A stretch of 64,000 bases of DNA from Prinia subflava (lineage: Eukaryota; Chordata; Aves; Passeriformes; Cisticolidae): assembly GCF_021018805.1 (NCBI RefSeq), contig NC_086256.1, forward strand, positions 11,412,032-11,476,031, given 5' to 3'. Shown here piece by piece: positions 1-11,472 of this stretch. The translations under genes were made by a program, and so were the position numbers. Numbering within the stretch: the first letter of the stretch is position 1; every line of letters starts with the position of its first letter. The notes below the pieces were generated by a model. That model searched no databases. It saw only the letters and a list, made by a program, of their open reading frames with translations, and was not told the DNA's origin.

Positions 1-91
1 TTACTGTTCTCTGTGGATACACACTTTTGGTCCATTTCAATGAACTTCACGCTTGGGACTTGAACAAAACGGCATCTGAGGAAACATATAA

Positions 92-378
92 CTACAGAAT
101 CCTAGAACCCTACCATGGTTTGGCTTGGAAGGGACCTTAAAGGTTATTTTGTTTCATTCCTCACCCCACAGTGGGCAGGGACACTTCCCACTACACCAGG
201 TTGTTCCAAGCCTTGACCACCTGGCCTTGAGCACTTCCAGGGATGAGGGAACCACAGCTTCTCTGGGCAGCCTGTGCCAGGGCCTCACCATGCTCACAGT
301 GAAGAATTGTCCTAATATCCAGTCAACACCTGTTCTCTTTCAGTTCAAAACCAGTCCCTCTTGTCATAGGATACAATG
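92..378 (-). mobile_element. CR1 LINE 3' fragment (minus strand)
   Basis: Read on the + strand this matches the reverse complement of the avian CR1 3' region: acagaatcctagaa at the element's 3' end, then GGTTTGGCTTGGAAGGGACC, a GGGCAGGGACACTTCCCACT block, CCTTGAGCACTTCCAGGGAT, CTTCTCTGGGCAGCCTGTGC and a CTCTTTCAGTTCAAAACC block. It is 5'-truncated, as usual for CR1, and carries many substitutions, so it is old. The 109-residue open frame crossing it is not a gene. Confidence 0.9.
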
Positions 379-3300
379 TTTTCTGCTTCAGCTCTACAGT
401 ATTTCATGTATAGTACACACTAAATTTAATAAAGTGAGGGATGTGACAATCTAAGAGCATATTTTAAACAACCACAGTTGACACAGCAGACAGGAAAGTA
501 GCACGTGGCTGTTGAAGTGATGCAGAGATTCCAAGGCTGGCAGAGGCTGGGTCAATAAGTCTGCCTGGTGTAGTTTGAGACAGCCTTGTCACTTGAAACC
601 AGAATAGTCACGCTGTATTCAAGAAGCAAGTCCTGGTCTTTGGCTCCCTTCTGGAGCTGGGCTGGCTCTGCACTTGCTTTCTGTAGCATTTGGAGGTCAA
701 GATAGGTGGAAGCTACGTGGAGTGCCTGGGGAATAGTGGTAAAGACACACCAACAGCACATCTGGACAGTTCTCAAGTGCAGTGCCAAGGACTGAAATTG
801 CATTTGGTATTCTAGCTGTTCTTTAACTTCAGCCATCCAAATTGTGTACACCTTGTATTTGAAGAGACTGAACCTTTGGCCACAGCAAAGACATGTTTAG
901 CAAATGTGGTTTCCAAGACTTGTCCATGGTCCTTATGAGAAAGTTTTTGGCCAAATACATGGAATCAGTGCTCTTCCAGCTTTATCCTCAGTGCAGAGCT
1001 CAGAGGCTCACAGGGAGTATGTGCTGTGGTACAACCCGTGCTGTCCCTTCCCTGCTCTCCTCCAGCTTTCAGTGGGGCATCTTTGGGGCAGTCCTTCTGA
1101 CACTTGGCTTCATTTCATCCATGTAGATTAAAATAATGTCACGTGTGCTCCTAAATTTGGTTGCTGTCTGTTTTAGTCCTAATGCTACTGTAAAATGGTT
1201 AGTTTTACACATCTCAGCATATTGGTTGACTCTAAAATAGAAACATAAAACCTCAAAATACAGCCAATGATGTGAACGCAGCTGCCAAAGCAATGCAGAG
1301 TTAGCACTGCCTGTCCTTGCTCAGCTCATCTGCCTGTGCCTGGATAATTGCAGGTGAACTCCTGTTTTTAAAAAGCAAAATATGACAAAACACTTCATGT
1401 TTTATTTAGGTAGTTTCTTTCTTGGCATTTATATTCCATAAAATGGTCATTGTTGATATTATTGATAGCTACCTAAAATACATTTTACAAATAAAATACC
1501 TATAACAAAGTCACTGCTATTTCCATTTGTTCACCTACTTATGTATTCCCTTTGTAACACCGCTCCAGATTTCTTTCTGTTTTTAATAGTGATTCATGAG
1601 CCTTACGAAGACTGAGACAGTTTGTTATAATATTGCTCACATTATCCCTGAGAACTGCCTCGGCCATGAATGGGGCTGCACACAATACCCAGCCCTTCAG
1701 CGAGGCTTTTCCCAGCGCCAGCTGACATGATGTGTGAGCATATGTCGGGATGGGATGTTGCCAGCAGACGGGAGCACACGCTGCCCTCCCTTTGAGCTGC
1801 TGGGAGATGCACAGGCTCCGCTCTGGCAGCACAGCCACTGCAGTTTGCCTCTTGCTAAGCCAGAACTAATAAGCTTGACTGAAAAGCTGGGTTTATTGTG
1901 CTGGGCTCAGCATATGTGGTGTGGTCATGTAGCTTTCACATGGAGCTTCTGTGAGTCCTGCAGTCGACTCCTGAGCAGCACTGGCGTGTGGTTGGCTGTC
2001 TGGAGCACAATCAGTATTTGCTTGCATCTTCCAGCAAAAAACTGCTGCTCCATGTCCTAATGGCTTCCTAACTCTGCTCCAGAGGAGCATTTTCAGTCCT
2101 CTGCCACACTGCCAGGGACTTTTTACCTTATATGACTAGAGAATATAACTCAGAGTAGTCTTGTCACTTAAATTTCAGTCATCAGTTTACCACATGTTTA
2201 GTATACTTAACAAAAAAGACTGTTTCTCATAATTTCTTTCTTGTACTGCAGCCTAATATGATAGATGATGTTGTGAGTCAGGTTTTGAAAGTTTGAAATG
2301 AGACACTAAATTTGTTTCACAGAGCTTGATTTAGTCATCTGAGTCACCACTTACAACAAAATTTGCTGTTTTCACTGGGCAGATACTTGCTGAAGAAAAG
2401 ATTTTAATTTCTTTGTTTTACAAAATCATGTTTGAGCATGAAGCTATGTGATTTTTTGCTTGTATCATGGCTATTTCTGTATGCTCAGGTTATTTAATTT
2501 GTAATGTTTGTGTTTTCATTCGTCTTTTCTGGTATCTTTACCATATATATATTGCTTTGGAAATGTTAACAACTGTATCTTAATTTTGGTCAGTGAAGAA
2601 TTGTTGCTGATAGGATATTTAGTAATGTCTTCAGTAACAAGAGACTGGTTTGCCTTTGAGTTTTAATGTTACTCTTTCCGTATGTAATTATCATATTAAT
2701 GGATTTAATTTTGATTTATTTTTTATGAATAGCCAAAAGCTCTGTTTTTTTACAAGCAGAATCAAAACTAGGGCTGCATTTTTCACTTTTGCTGTATCTG
2801 CTTTATGTCTCAGTAGCAGTGCAAAGAAGCAATGAACCTAGTTATAGATATGCTGAATATTCTTTCTCAGGGGTAGTGTTGATGTGTCCCTGATGGTTTA
2901 AGGGCATAATTGAGGTACTTTGTGCAGCTGGTACATGTGGAGGAGGGATATCAGGGCCAGGAGGGTATCTCTGGTATTAATGTGTCTGATTTCTTCCAGC
3001 ACAGTGAACCCTTTTGATCTGTAGCAGTTTATGTAATACAAAACAGCTTTCAGGGTATCTTTAATTATGCCCGTGGACATTTTGGGATGGAAAGTGAAAT
3101 GAGGCTTTAGAATCACCTTTCACTCCCAGCTGTGCTGATTTGAAACTGGCACAGCTTGTTACCCACTTGTAAGTGTAGGGATCATGTTGCTGCTCTCATG
3201 AAGGAGGCTGGATCTGCAGCATCCTGGGCTCCAATGGAAGGTGTGGGTGGCTCTCAGCCTTCCTGCCAGAGCTCTCAGTGCTGTCAGGGTGGAAGAGCAA

Positions 3301-6300
3301 TATATCCCATACACAGACATCCATATAAGCTGTAATAACATGTGTCTGCAGATCAAATTGAGATCTGAGACACCTCAGAGGACCTGCAGACCTGTCTGTG
3401 AGGTTTCGTATTGCTGAGGAGCACAGTGAGGCAGCGGCACTAGGAGCACCTGGGAGTAGAGTATATGCTAAAGAGACAGAGCCACTGTGCTTCTATCAGT
3501 GCTCTCAGGCACACAGAGAATAAATTGATTGATGATACAATGCATCAACTTTATTAAAAGTTTCTCAGAGATGATATTTTTTAATTATGCCACTTTCTAG
3601 GTATATTTTTCAGCATGTTATGAAGCTGACATATATTTGTAGTGCATAACGTGAAAAAAATGGTTTTAACATGAAAATTAATGACCTAACATTTGAAATT
3701 TCAGGTGTGCTGGTTAATTTTCACGGTCTATAGCAAATAAAAAAAGAAGATAGATTCTTTTTGAAGGTGCAAGAGGTGATCTCATCCATGTCATACTAAG
3801 TCCAAGGACCTAACAGTTATTTAAGTTCTCAAAACTTCTTAAAATTGAGTGCATTCTTGACAGGAAGTGGATGAAAACCTTGTGACTGAGATCAGAGGTA
3901 AAACCAGCTATAACAGAACAGTGTGTAAGCCAGTTCAGCTGTAATTGAGTCCCTCATGATTGTGAATGATGAGGTTGCATCTCCTTGTTTCTCTTTTTTT
4001 TTTTTAATTGCTTTTTTTGTACACCAGTCCTTGCAAAGCACTGAGACTGAAACTCAAAATAGAAGTAATCTCTAAAAAATAGTTTGCCTTGGAAAACAAA
4101 TAGATCTGTCAAACTATTTTTTGCTTCATATCCCATAGTTGACATCAGTAAAACTACGGAAAATTACATTACACTGTGTTTATTAAAGTTGTGCTCCTAT
4201 GCAGTAATACACATAAGTCATCTTATACTGCCTTAAGGATTAAGTTAAGCTCCTTTGTCAAGGCTGTTGGCATGGCAGGACTGTTAATCTTTAACTGTCA
4301 GACCCTGGTTAGATCCTTCTTTAGGCTGAGGCCATGGCTAAGTGCAAAGAAATTAAAACGTATCAACTCCTAGTATTTATGCTTTCATGTTTTTGCACAG
4401 AGCAATCAATAAAATGAGGAGCTGGTTTAGACATATATATTTCTATAAGAAGATTGTATTTCAAGCTCTTATTTAGCAGCATCATATTTGCTTTATGTTT
4501 ATGATTGTGAAATATGAAGACAAAGTTGGCAGTGTTCAAAATATTAAATTCATGGAAGTAAGATATGCACAGGGTGACAGCTCATTGAAAGGAGGGCAGA
4601 GGATAATTTTGTGGACCTACATTTCCTAGTTAATATTCTGGAGTTATTTACAGTATGTCCATGTTTTATTTTTACATCTGTAATTATTCTTACATTTTTC
4701 TTTCAAAAGATAACATTAAGTCACAAAAGAAGAAATGTGCTATAGTTGCAGCATATTTAGACATGACAACACTTGAAACAAAACTGTATGAAAAATAAGG
4801 TGAAGAAGGAAGGCAAAGTTAAATTCATTGTGAAAGATAAAAGTTAATATTTTAACCCTAAAAGGGTACAAAACTGGTTGTAAGGAACCAACTATAGGCA
4901 GCAAAGATTTGTGTTTCACTGTGAATGTGCATACCATTTAATTAATATTGTTCTTGCTAAAATTTGTGAAGAGGATTTTTTAAATAATTATCTGATAATA
5001 GCCAACCAGTGCAATTTGTGCATAGTCTTCAGTGAAGCGATGTAGGCTCTATGTTGAAGCAGTAGTTAAAATATACTGCAAAGAATCTTTTGAGTGTAAT
5101 AGGTGCCTAAATCGTGCTTTTCTAATCAGACTGTATATTTTCTTTAGTAATAGGAAAAGAAGCCCTCAACAAATACAAATTTTTAATGTACTCCTTGAAG
5201 TATAGTTTCAAGTGGCTGTTTTTGCATTTCATGCACATATAACCTTCCCATTTTTCTGAAACAAGAGATTCTTTCCCTCAAATCATTAAATAATAATGCT
5301 TTCTGCTTACCAATCACTTTGCTTCTGAGGATCTCCAAGTGCCATAGAAGCATTACATGGACACTTCTGCCATAAAGTACAGGAGTATTAATTCCTTATG
5401 GCATAGGAGAATAGTGGAACAAAAAAGTTCAAACCGTAGTTTTGATCTTGGGTGTTTGAAGAGGAATTTAATGTAGGAGTTTGGAAACCTCTTGGTGTGT
5501 TGAAAACTGAGGGGACTCAGCCTTGGGATAGGCACACAAGCGATCACTTTGAGACACCTGACTTCCATGCATGGCTTGGAAGTTTCATTTCAGACCCCAT
5601 TCTGTGTAGCATTGAAGTTGTGTGCAGTGGCTTGGGAATGATGCACCTGGAATGGATTTGAGGTACCTGCTCTGCTGTGCGGAGCTGCCCATCAGGAAAA
5701 TCTGAGGTGTGCTGTCAGTGCAGCCCTTCTGCTGGTACAGGGCCATGGTGGGAGATGGTTTAGCCCAGGTAGCAAAAGAGAGCAAAAATTGTGGGTTTCA
5801 GTTGCAAACCTTGAAATGGTGTGTAGAGCATTTGAGTTCCTTCTCCAGGAGCTGTTAAAGCACCATTTTGAGTTGGAGATCACAACTCTTTGGAGCTTTC
5901 CAAAGAACTTTCTGATCTGTTTTATGGAGCTGTGTAACTCCTCCAACTTCATCTTAGGTGGCAGTGTTGGGTGTCCTGCGAGGTTGCCAGATTTACCTGG
6001 CAGAGAGAGAGCAGTTCCTTAAGTGCAGATTTGTGTAGTGGCTGAATGAGGCTTTTGTACACCACGCTTCAGGTTCTGGCTTTCAGGTTCTGTCAAAGTG
6101 TCATCAGCTATGTCTGAGACTCTGAGATCTCATTCTAAATTAGTATACAGGCACTTAAATTAATGCTTTGATTTTTAGAGCATATGGAGCCACATACACT
6201 TCGCAACAACTCTGGTGGCTTACGGAAGGTTAACTCTTTAGACATAAGAGTTGATGTGCATGGCAGGGCTGCACATCACAGTGTTTGGGGCTTTAATAAA

Positions 6301-8084
6301 CTTCAATGGGATGTGCACACACAGGCTCTGAACAGCATTAAGTAGGCACCCTCAGGTCATTAGGGAAACAGTCTGTTCATCATACTGCCACCAACTACTT
6401 ACTTTACATTAATTTATTATGCCTTGAAATGTTTGGTGTATATTTTATACAGTACTGTATCATGATTTGGTACTCATTATATGAAATTTTATTAAAAATA
6501 CATTATTTTCAAAATGAAATATGTGAATTTCATTGATGGGGAAAAGAGTCATGATAATACATATCGGACTTCTTTTTGCATATTCAAATAGTCCCATCTA
6601 ATTTTAGCTTAAAGCAACAGTAAAATCCTTTCCTGTCTCCAGAAGATGGCCAACAAATAGGATGATTTAAAAGATATTTGAATATAAATGTAGCCAGTAA
6701 CTGGCTGATAGTTTTGGAGTATGAAGTCTATCACACAGTCCTATGAAACAAGATTAGTTTGGGAAGAGGAGAAAGAATCCTGCCATATACCTGTTAAGAC
6801 CATCTTTAAGCACAAAGGTAGAGGTAGTGTTAAGGCTACCAACTGAGTCCTTAACCTCTCCAGGAATGCTGATCCAGAGTTTCCTTGGACACTGAGTTGT
6901 GGCAGAATCACTTGGGTTGTGACCATGTTTGATCTAGTAGATTAAAACAGTGGGTCTCTAAATTCTGTAGACTGCAAGGGCATCCGCTGTATGCTTGGTC
7001 TTTAGATAGTCCTCAGTTTTCTTTGCCTAAAATTTGCAAAGCATAAAGAACAAGTGTGGAAATTATAAATACAAGAGTGCAGATACAAAAGGTTTCAATT
7101 ATTTTATGTATAGCAGTAGTGAGATATGAGCAACTGGGTACAGAAATACAGGATTTATGCAGTATGACCTTTGAGAAAAATTGAGGTCTTCTTTCAGGCT
7201 TAACATTATGCAGCTAAAGATTAAATGACCTCAGTTTTCTTTGCTTTCCAGGATTAGGAATAAATATTTTTCTCTTCTCTTCCAAAGGGTAAAATAAAGA
7301 TAAGGCAGTTCTATTCTTCTCATTTAAACTAGGAAAGTTTGAGAAGAGAACTGCAAGTAGTGAATCTTGTTATCATGGATAACAAAACTGCAAGAAAAGC
7401 ACCCTTTTCAGAGTGAGGGTGTTCAGACCAGGCCATTCTGATTAGACACTGACATACTTGTATTCCGGTGTTGTAGCACATGACTCACAAATGGTGAACC
7501 CTGGCAAATCATCTATCAAGTGATGTTGAGACTCTGTCAGGCAAAACAGACTCAAATAACCTTTTTTTTTTCTTTGTTATAATCCATCACTTCTTGTATC
7601 TACTAACACTTTCATATTGACACACATTCTTGTAATTTTTTCCCCACTGTATTTCTTGGGAGAACAAAAGCACAACACTGGGTAACTGGGGCCATTCCCA
7701 CATGCTCTTTGCAGAGCTGGGAGAGACACACAAGGTGAGGAAATGCCATGAATGAAATGTCATTATCCAAAGAACCCAGCCTTGCTTCTGCTAAAACTCA
7801 GTGGAATTTTCCCCTGGAAATCAGTGGAAGCAGGATTAGTGCCCAGGTCTGCAGCCCAATCAATTGTTATTAGCAGAGGCTGCCAGTGCTCGGGTACAGA
7901 CTGCAAGATGTTAAGCATCAGCCACTGATCACCTCTCCCATGTTGGTACATAGATATTTTCTGATTCTGCTGTGAACTGTTGAAGTCTATAGATCAATAC
8001 AATTTGAAGACAGGAAGGGCAAGGGTCAGGCCAACTCTGTCAAGTTGATACAGGTTAGGAAAAAGAGTTGGAGGCTGCAGTCTA
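379..8084 (+). other. Intronic DNA, no gene recognised
   Basis: AT-rich single-copy sequence, presumed intron of ST6GALNAC5. I see only short open frames on both strands, without recognisable domains, and scattered T- and A-rich stretches such as the T run at 7561-7570. A 72-codon minus-strand frame at 2898-3116 has fairly protein-like composition, but I cannot match it to a family. Confidence 0.6.
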
Positions 8085-8395
8085 GGGCAGCTGAGGGAGC
8101 TGAGTTGTTTAGTCTGGAGAAAACAAGGCTCAGTGGATACTATTGCTTCTGAAAGGAGGTTGTAGACAGGTGAAAGTTGTCTCTTCTTCCAGGTAATAAA
8201 TTTCTTCACTGGAAAGCTGGTCAAGCATTGGAAGAATCTGCCTGGGGAAGTGGTGGAGTTTGAGGATGGTGATCCTCAAAAAACATGTGAACGTGGTGCT
8301 CAGGGACATGGTTCGGTGTTGAGGGTGACAGTGCTGGGTTAATGGTTGGACTCTTACTGATCTTTTCGAACCTTGATAATTCTATGGTTCAGTGA
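8085..8395 (+). mobile_element. CR1 LINE 3' fragment (plus strand)
   Basis: The sequence follows the avian CR1 3' consensus in sense orientation: GGGAGCTGAGTTGTTTAGTC, GGAGAAAACAAGGCTCAGTG, GAAAGGAGGTTGTAGACAGG, GTCAAGCATTGGAAGAATCT, GGGGAAGTGGTGGAG, TTAATGGTTGGACTC, and the terminal TTCTATGGTTC. It is 5'-truncated and diverged. Its body includes parts of the pol 3' end and the UTR, with no intact reading frame. Weaker CR1-like sequence may extend upstream to about 8010. Confidence 0.93.
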
Positions 8396-10413
8396 TGAGG
8401 GACACTGAACCTTTGTCTTCCCCTTCTTGAAACTCGCACTGGGCTCAAGTCCCAGCAGTTTCCTGAAAGGCCAGGACTTCTTGCATAAACCTCTGACCTT
8501 TCCTCTTGATTATCTTTGTGAACTGATGCTGTCTTCCTGTTAATACAACTTTGTAATCAGTGAGCTAAGAGGATAAAATAAAGTGACACATTTTGCTGCT
8601 GGTTAGATGTTAAAGTGAGTCCTGAATGCCTTTTAAATATGTTCTTCTAAATCTGAAGAAATGAAGAAAAGCTCTTGTATGTATTAAAAAATCTAGGAAA
8701 ACAAACAAAATAACATTCGGCTGATGAGATTGAAGGAGGTGTCACATGACTTGAAACCAGACATATGGGTACAGAAACTGTTTATAAGTACAGAACTACA
8801 GTGCTTTTGTGTATTTTTGTATGCTTTTTGGGGGGAGATTTACTATTTTAAATATAAATCCTGTTTGTAAATGTTATTACACTATAATTGACTTTGGGTT
8901 TTGACTTGTAGCTGAGTCTGAAAGAGAAATTCAAATACCAAAGTATTTCTGCAACAGGACTATATTACTCTTGTTCCTTATTGAAAGTTAGAGCATGTCC
9001 GTGCCATATCTAAATTTATTCTCTCCTTTTGGTAATATCACTTGCAATGGTAAACAAAATGGTTCAATTCTGTACTGTTTCCTGCTGTCTATACTAGTGG
9101 CTCAGGGAGAGGTTGGTGTGAAGCCATTTTTTGACACTTCACAATATCTGCCCACTTGAACACTCCTATATAATATTTTACAAGTATGAAATGCACTTAG
9201 TGTAAAATTGAACCAGGCTAACTAGTCCTATTTTGGAATCTTTAGATGAAAACCCCAGCCCCTCAAGTGAATCTCTCTGTGTCTGGATGTGCCTCAGGTT
9301 TCAGAGTGGGTGCCCCCAGCCAAGAACACTCAGGCTGGCATCATGAGGTGTTACAGTCTTTCCACACTAGAGCATATGGTTGGTAACTTTGTCGCAGGCA
9401 TTAGCGGCAAGATTCAGATGAGGGTGAGAGCTCCCTGCCTCCTTACCTTTGCTCAGACTCCCACTCCTGAAAACTCAACTCTCGTTCCTGCAGAGGCTGT
9501 TGAGAAATAATGAAGATATAAAACAAATGCTATCAGCACCCTCATCTGACCACAAACTCAAGAGCCTCAGGAGGGCATTTTCCTGTGTTAAGCGTTTTTC
9601 TAAACACTGTGGGCATATTCTTCTAGGACACCTCCCATGAAATGGTGTTTACCTAGTGCTTTGTTTTGAAAGCATTTAAGATAAACAAATTATAATTTGG
9701 CTTTAGTGAGTGATATTTGTCAGTTCATTTGCTTTCTTAATACTGAAATGAAAATAATAGGATGGTGTGAGAGAAATCGTTTCAAGGCCATATAAGAAAT
9801 GAACTGCTACAAACAGACCATGTTGTTCCTGGCAATGCACTAGTTGGCTTTGGGAGCAAAGCCAACTGGACACAGAGACTAAGATGTTTATTTATGTTAA
9901 CCTTACTGCTTTAAGCCTTCTTGCAGACCAGGCTCTGAGGTGCCAGGTGCTTTCAAAGAGGGACAAGGAGACACTCCCATTCTGCTGATTGTTCTCACCA
10001 TGATGCACCTCGCATCTGCAGAGCTCTTGCTTGAGTGCTTTGAGCCCTTAGGGTAACAAATGGATCAGTGTTATGGCTCTCATGTTGAAGATGAAGTTCC
10101 AAGTGGTAATTTCACTGTAAACTAGGCAGCCTATGGGTTCAGAGTGATCCACAGGGGTGCTTCTTAGACGGAAAGGCAGCTGTTTGCTGGGGACTCTCTC
10201 TTTCCTAGCCAATGGCTCTCCAGGAGGATCCTGGCACCTGACCAAGAGGTACAGCCTGGCTAGTTAGTGTAAGACTGACTTGGTTCACATCTGTACCCAC
10301 ACTTGCTGGACCTGCTGTATGTCTGCTGTGGTTGATGAAAGATAACAGATTCTTATTTGTTTTAAGGGGCTGACTTACAGCCATGAAATGGGAGAGAGAC
10401 TGAAATTAGATGT
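8396..10413 (+). other. Intronic DNA, no gene recognised
   Basis: AT-rich presumed intron between a CR1 fragment and a solo LTR. Short unrelated open frames only. The last five bases (10409-10413, GATGT) are the left target-site duplication of the LTR that follows. Confidence 0.6.
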
Positions 10414-11472
10414 TATAGTGGGAATGCATGGAAAGGTTTTAGTAGCAGAGGTACTACAGGGTTGAAGCTCCTAAACACTTTCCCCCATGCAACAGAGTCA
10501 AGATGAACCTGCTGCTGCCAGATCAGAGACAGTGACAGTGCCTCTGGGGTAACAGATTTAAGAAGCCGGGGAAAGCCTGTGCAACTACCTGTGCTGGAGA
10601 GAGGAATGAGAGTGTGTGAGAGAAAGTGCTGTGCAGACACCAAGGCCGATGAAGAAGGAGGGGAGGAGGTGCTCTGGTCCAGAACAGCTCCCCTGCAGCC
10701 CGTGGTGCTGCCCGTGGTGAGGCAGCTGTGCCCTGCCTTTGGAGCAGAGATCCACCTGCAGCTCATGGATGACCCAACGCCAGAGCAGGGGGATGTCTGA
10801 AAGAGGCTGTGACCCCCTGGGAACCCTGAGCTGGAGAAGGCTCCTGGCAGGACCTGTGAGGAGGGAGCCCACCCTGGAGCAGCTTTGCTGGCAGGGCTTG
10901 TGACCATGGGGGTGACCCACACTCAAGCAGCCTGTTCCCGAAGGACTGCACCCCATGGAAGGGACCCACACTGGAACAGTTCGTGAAGAAGCCTGTGGGA
11001 AGCACCCATGTTGGGGAAGTTCCTGGAGGACTGTTTTCCATGAGAGATGCCACATGCTGGAGCAGGGGAGGGGCTCCTCCCACTGAGGAGGAAGGAGGAG
11101 CAGAGATTGCATGTGATGCACTGACTGCAGCCCCCTTTCCCCGTCTTCCTGTGTCACTGGAGAAAAGGAGGTGGAGAAAAGGAGGTAGAGAAAATCATGA
11201 GTGAAAGTAACCTGGGAAGCAGGGATGAGTGAGGGTGTTTTAAGATTTAGCTTTATTTCCCATTATCCTGCTCTGATTTGATTGACAGCAAATTAAGCTC
11301 ATTTCCCCAAGTCAGGTCTTTTTTGCCCGAGAAAGTAATTGCTGATCAATCTCTCCCTGTCTTTACCTCAACCCAGGAGCCTTTTGTTCTATTTTCCCTG
11401 TCCTGCTGAGGAGGGGAGTGATGGAGCAACTTTGGTTTGCACATGGTGTCCAGCCAGGGTCAACCCACCACA
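10414..11472 (+). mobile_element. Solo LTR of an avian endogenous retrovirus (ERVL-like), + orientation
   Basis: A 1059-bp solo LTR. The ends form an imperfect inverted repeat (TATAGTGGG at the start, CCCACCACA at the end; the usual TG start has decayed to TA). Both sides carry the 5-bp direct repeat GATGT (10409-10413 and 11473-11477), the size expected for ERVL-type insertions. The body matches an LTR type I recognise from bird genomes: TTTTAGTAGCAGAGGTACTA near the start, a decayed TATA box (gatttaag, 10555-10562), a mid-region with loosely repeated blocks of the type CCCACRCTGGARCAG, and the end CCAGCCAGGGTCAACCCACC. The poly(A) hexamer site reads AGCAAA in the ATTGACAGCAAATTAAG context, so it appears mutated. 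No internal gag, pol or env sequence is present. Overlapping open frames on both strands (for example minus 10413-11157) are byproducts of GC-rich composition. The Repbase family name is not assigned. Confidence 0.88.

Noticed and set aside
10413..11157. Minus-strand frames of 106-190 codons
   Set aside because: They lie inside a solo LTR and are antisense to it. There is no retroviral or cellular domain.
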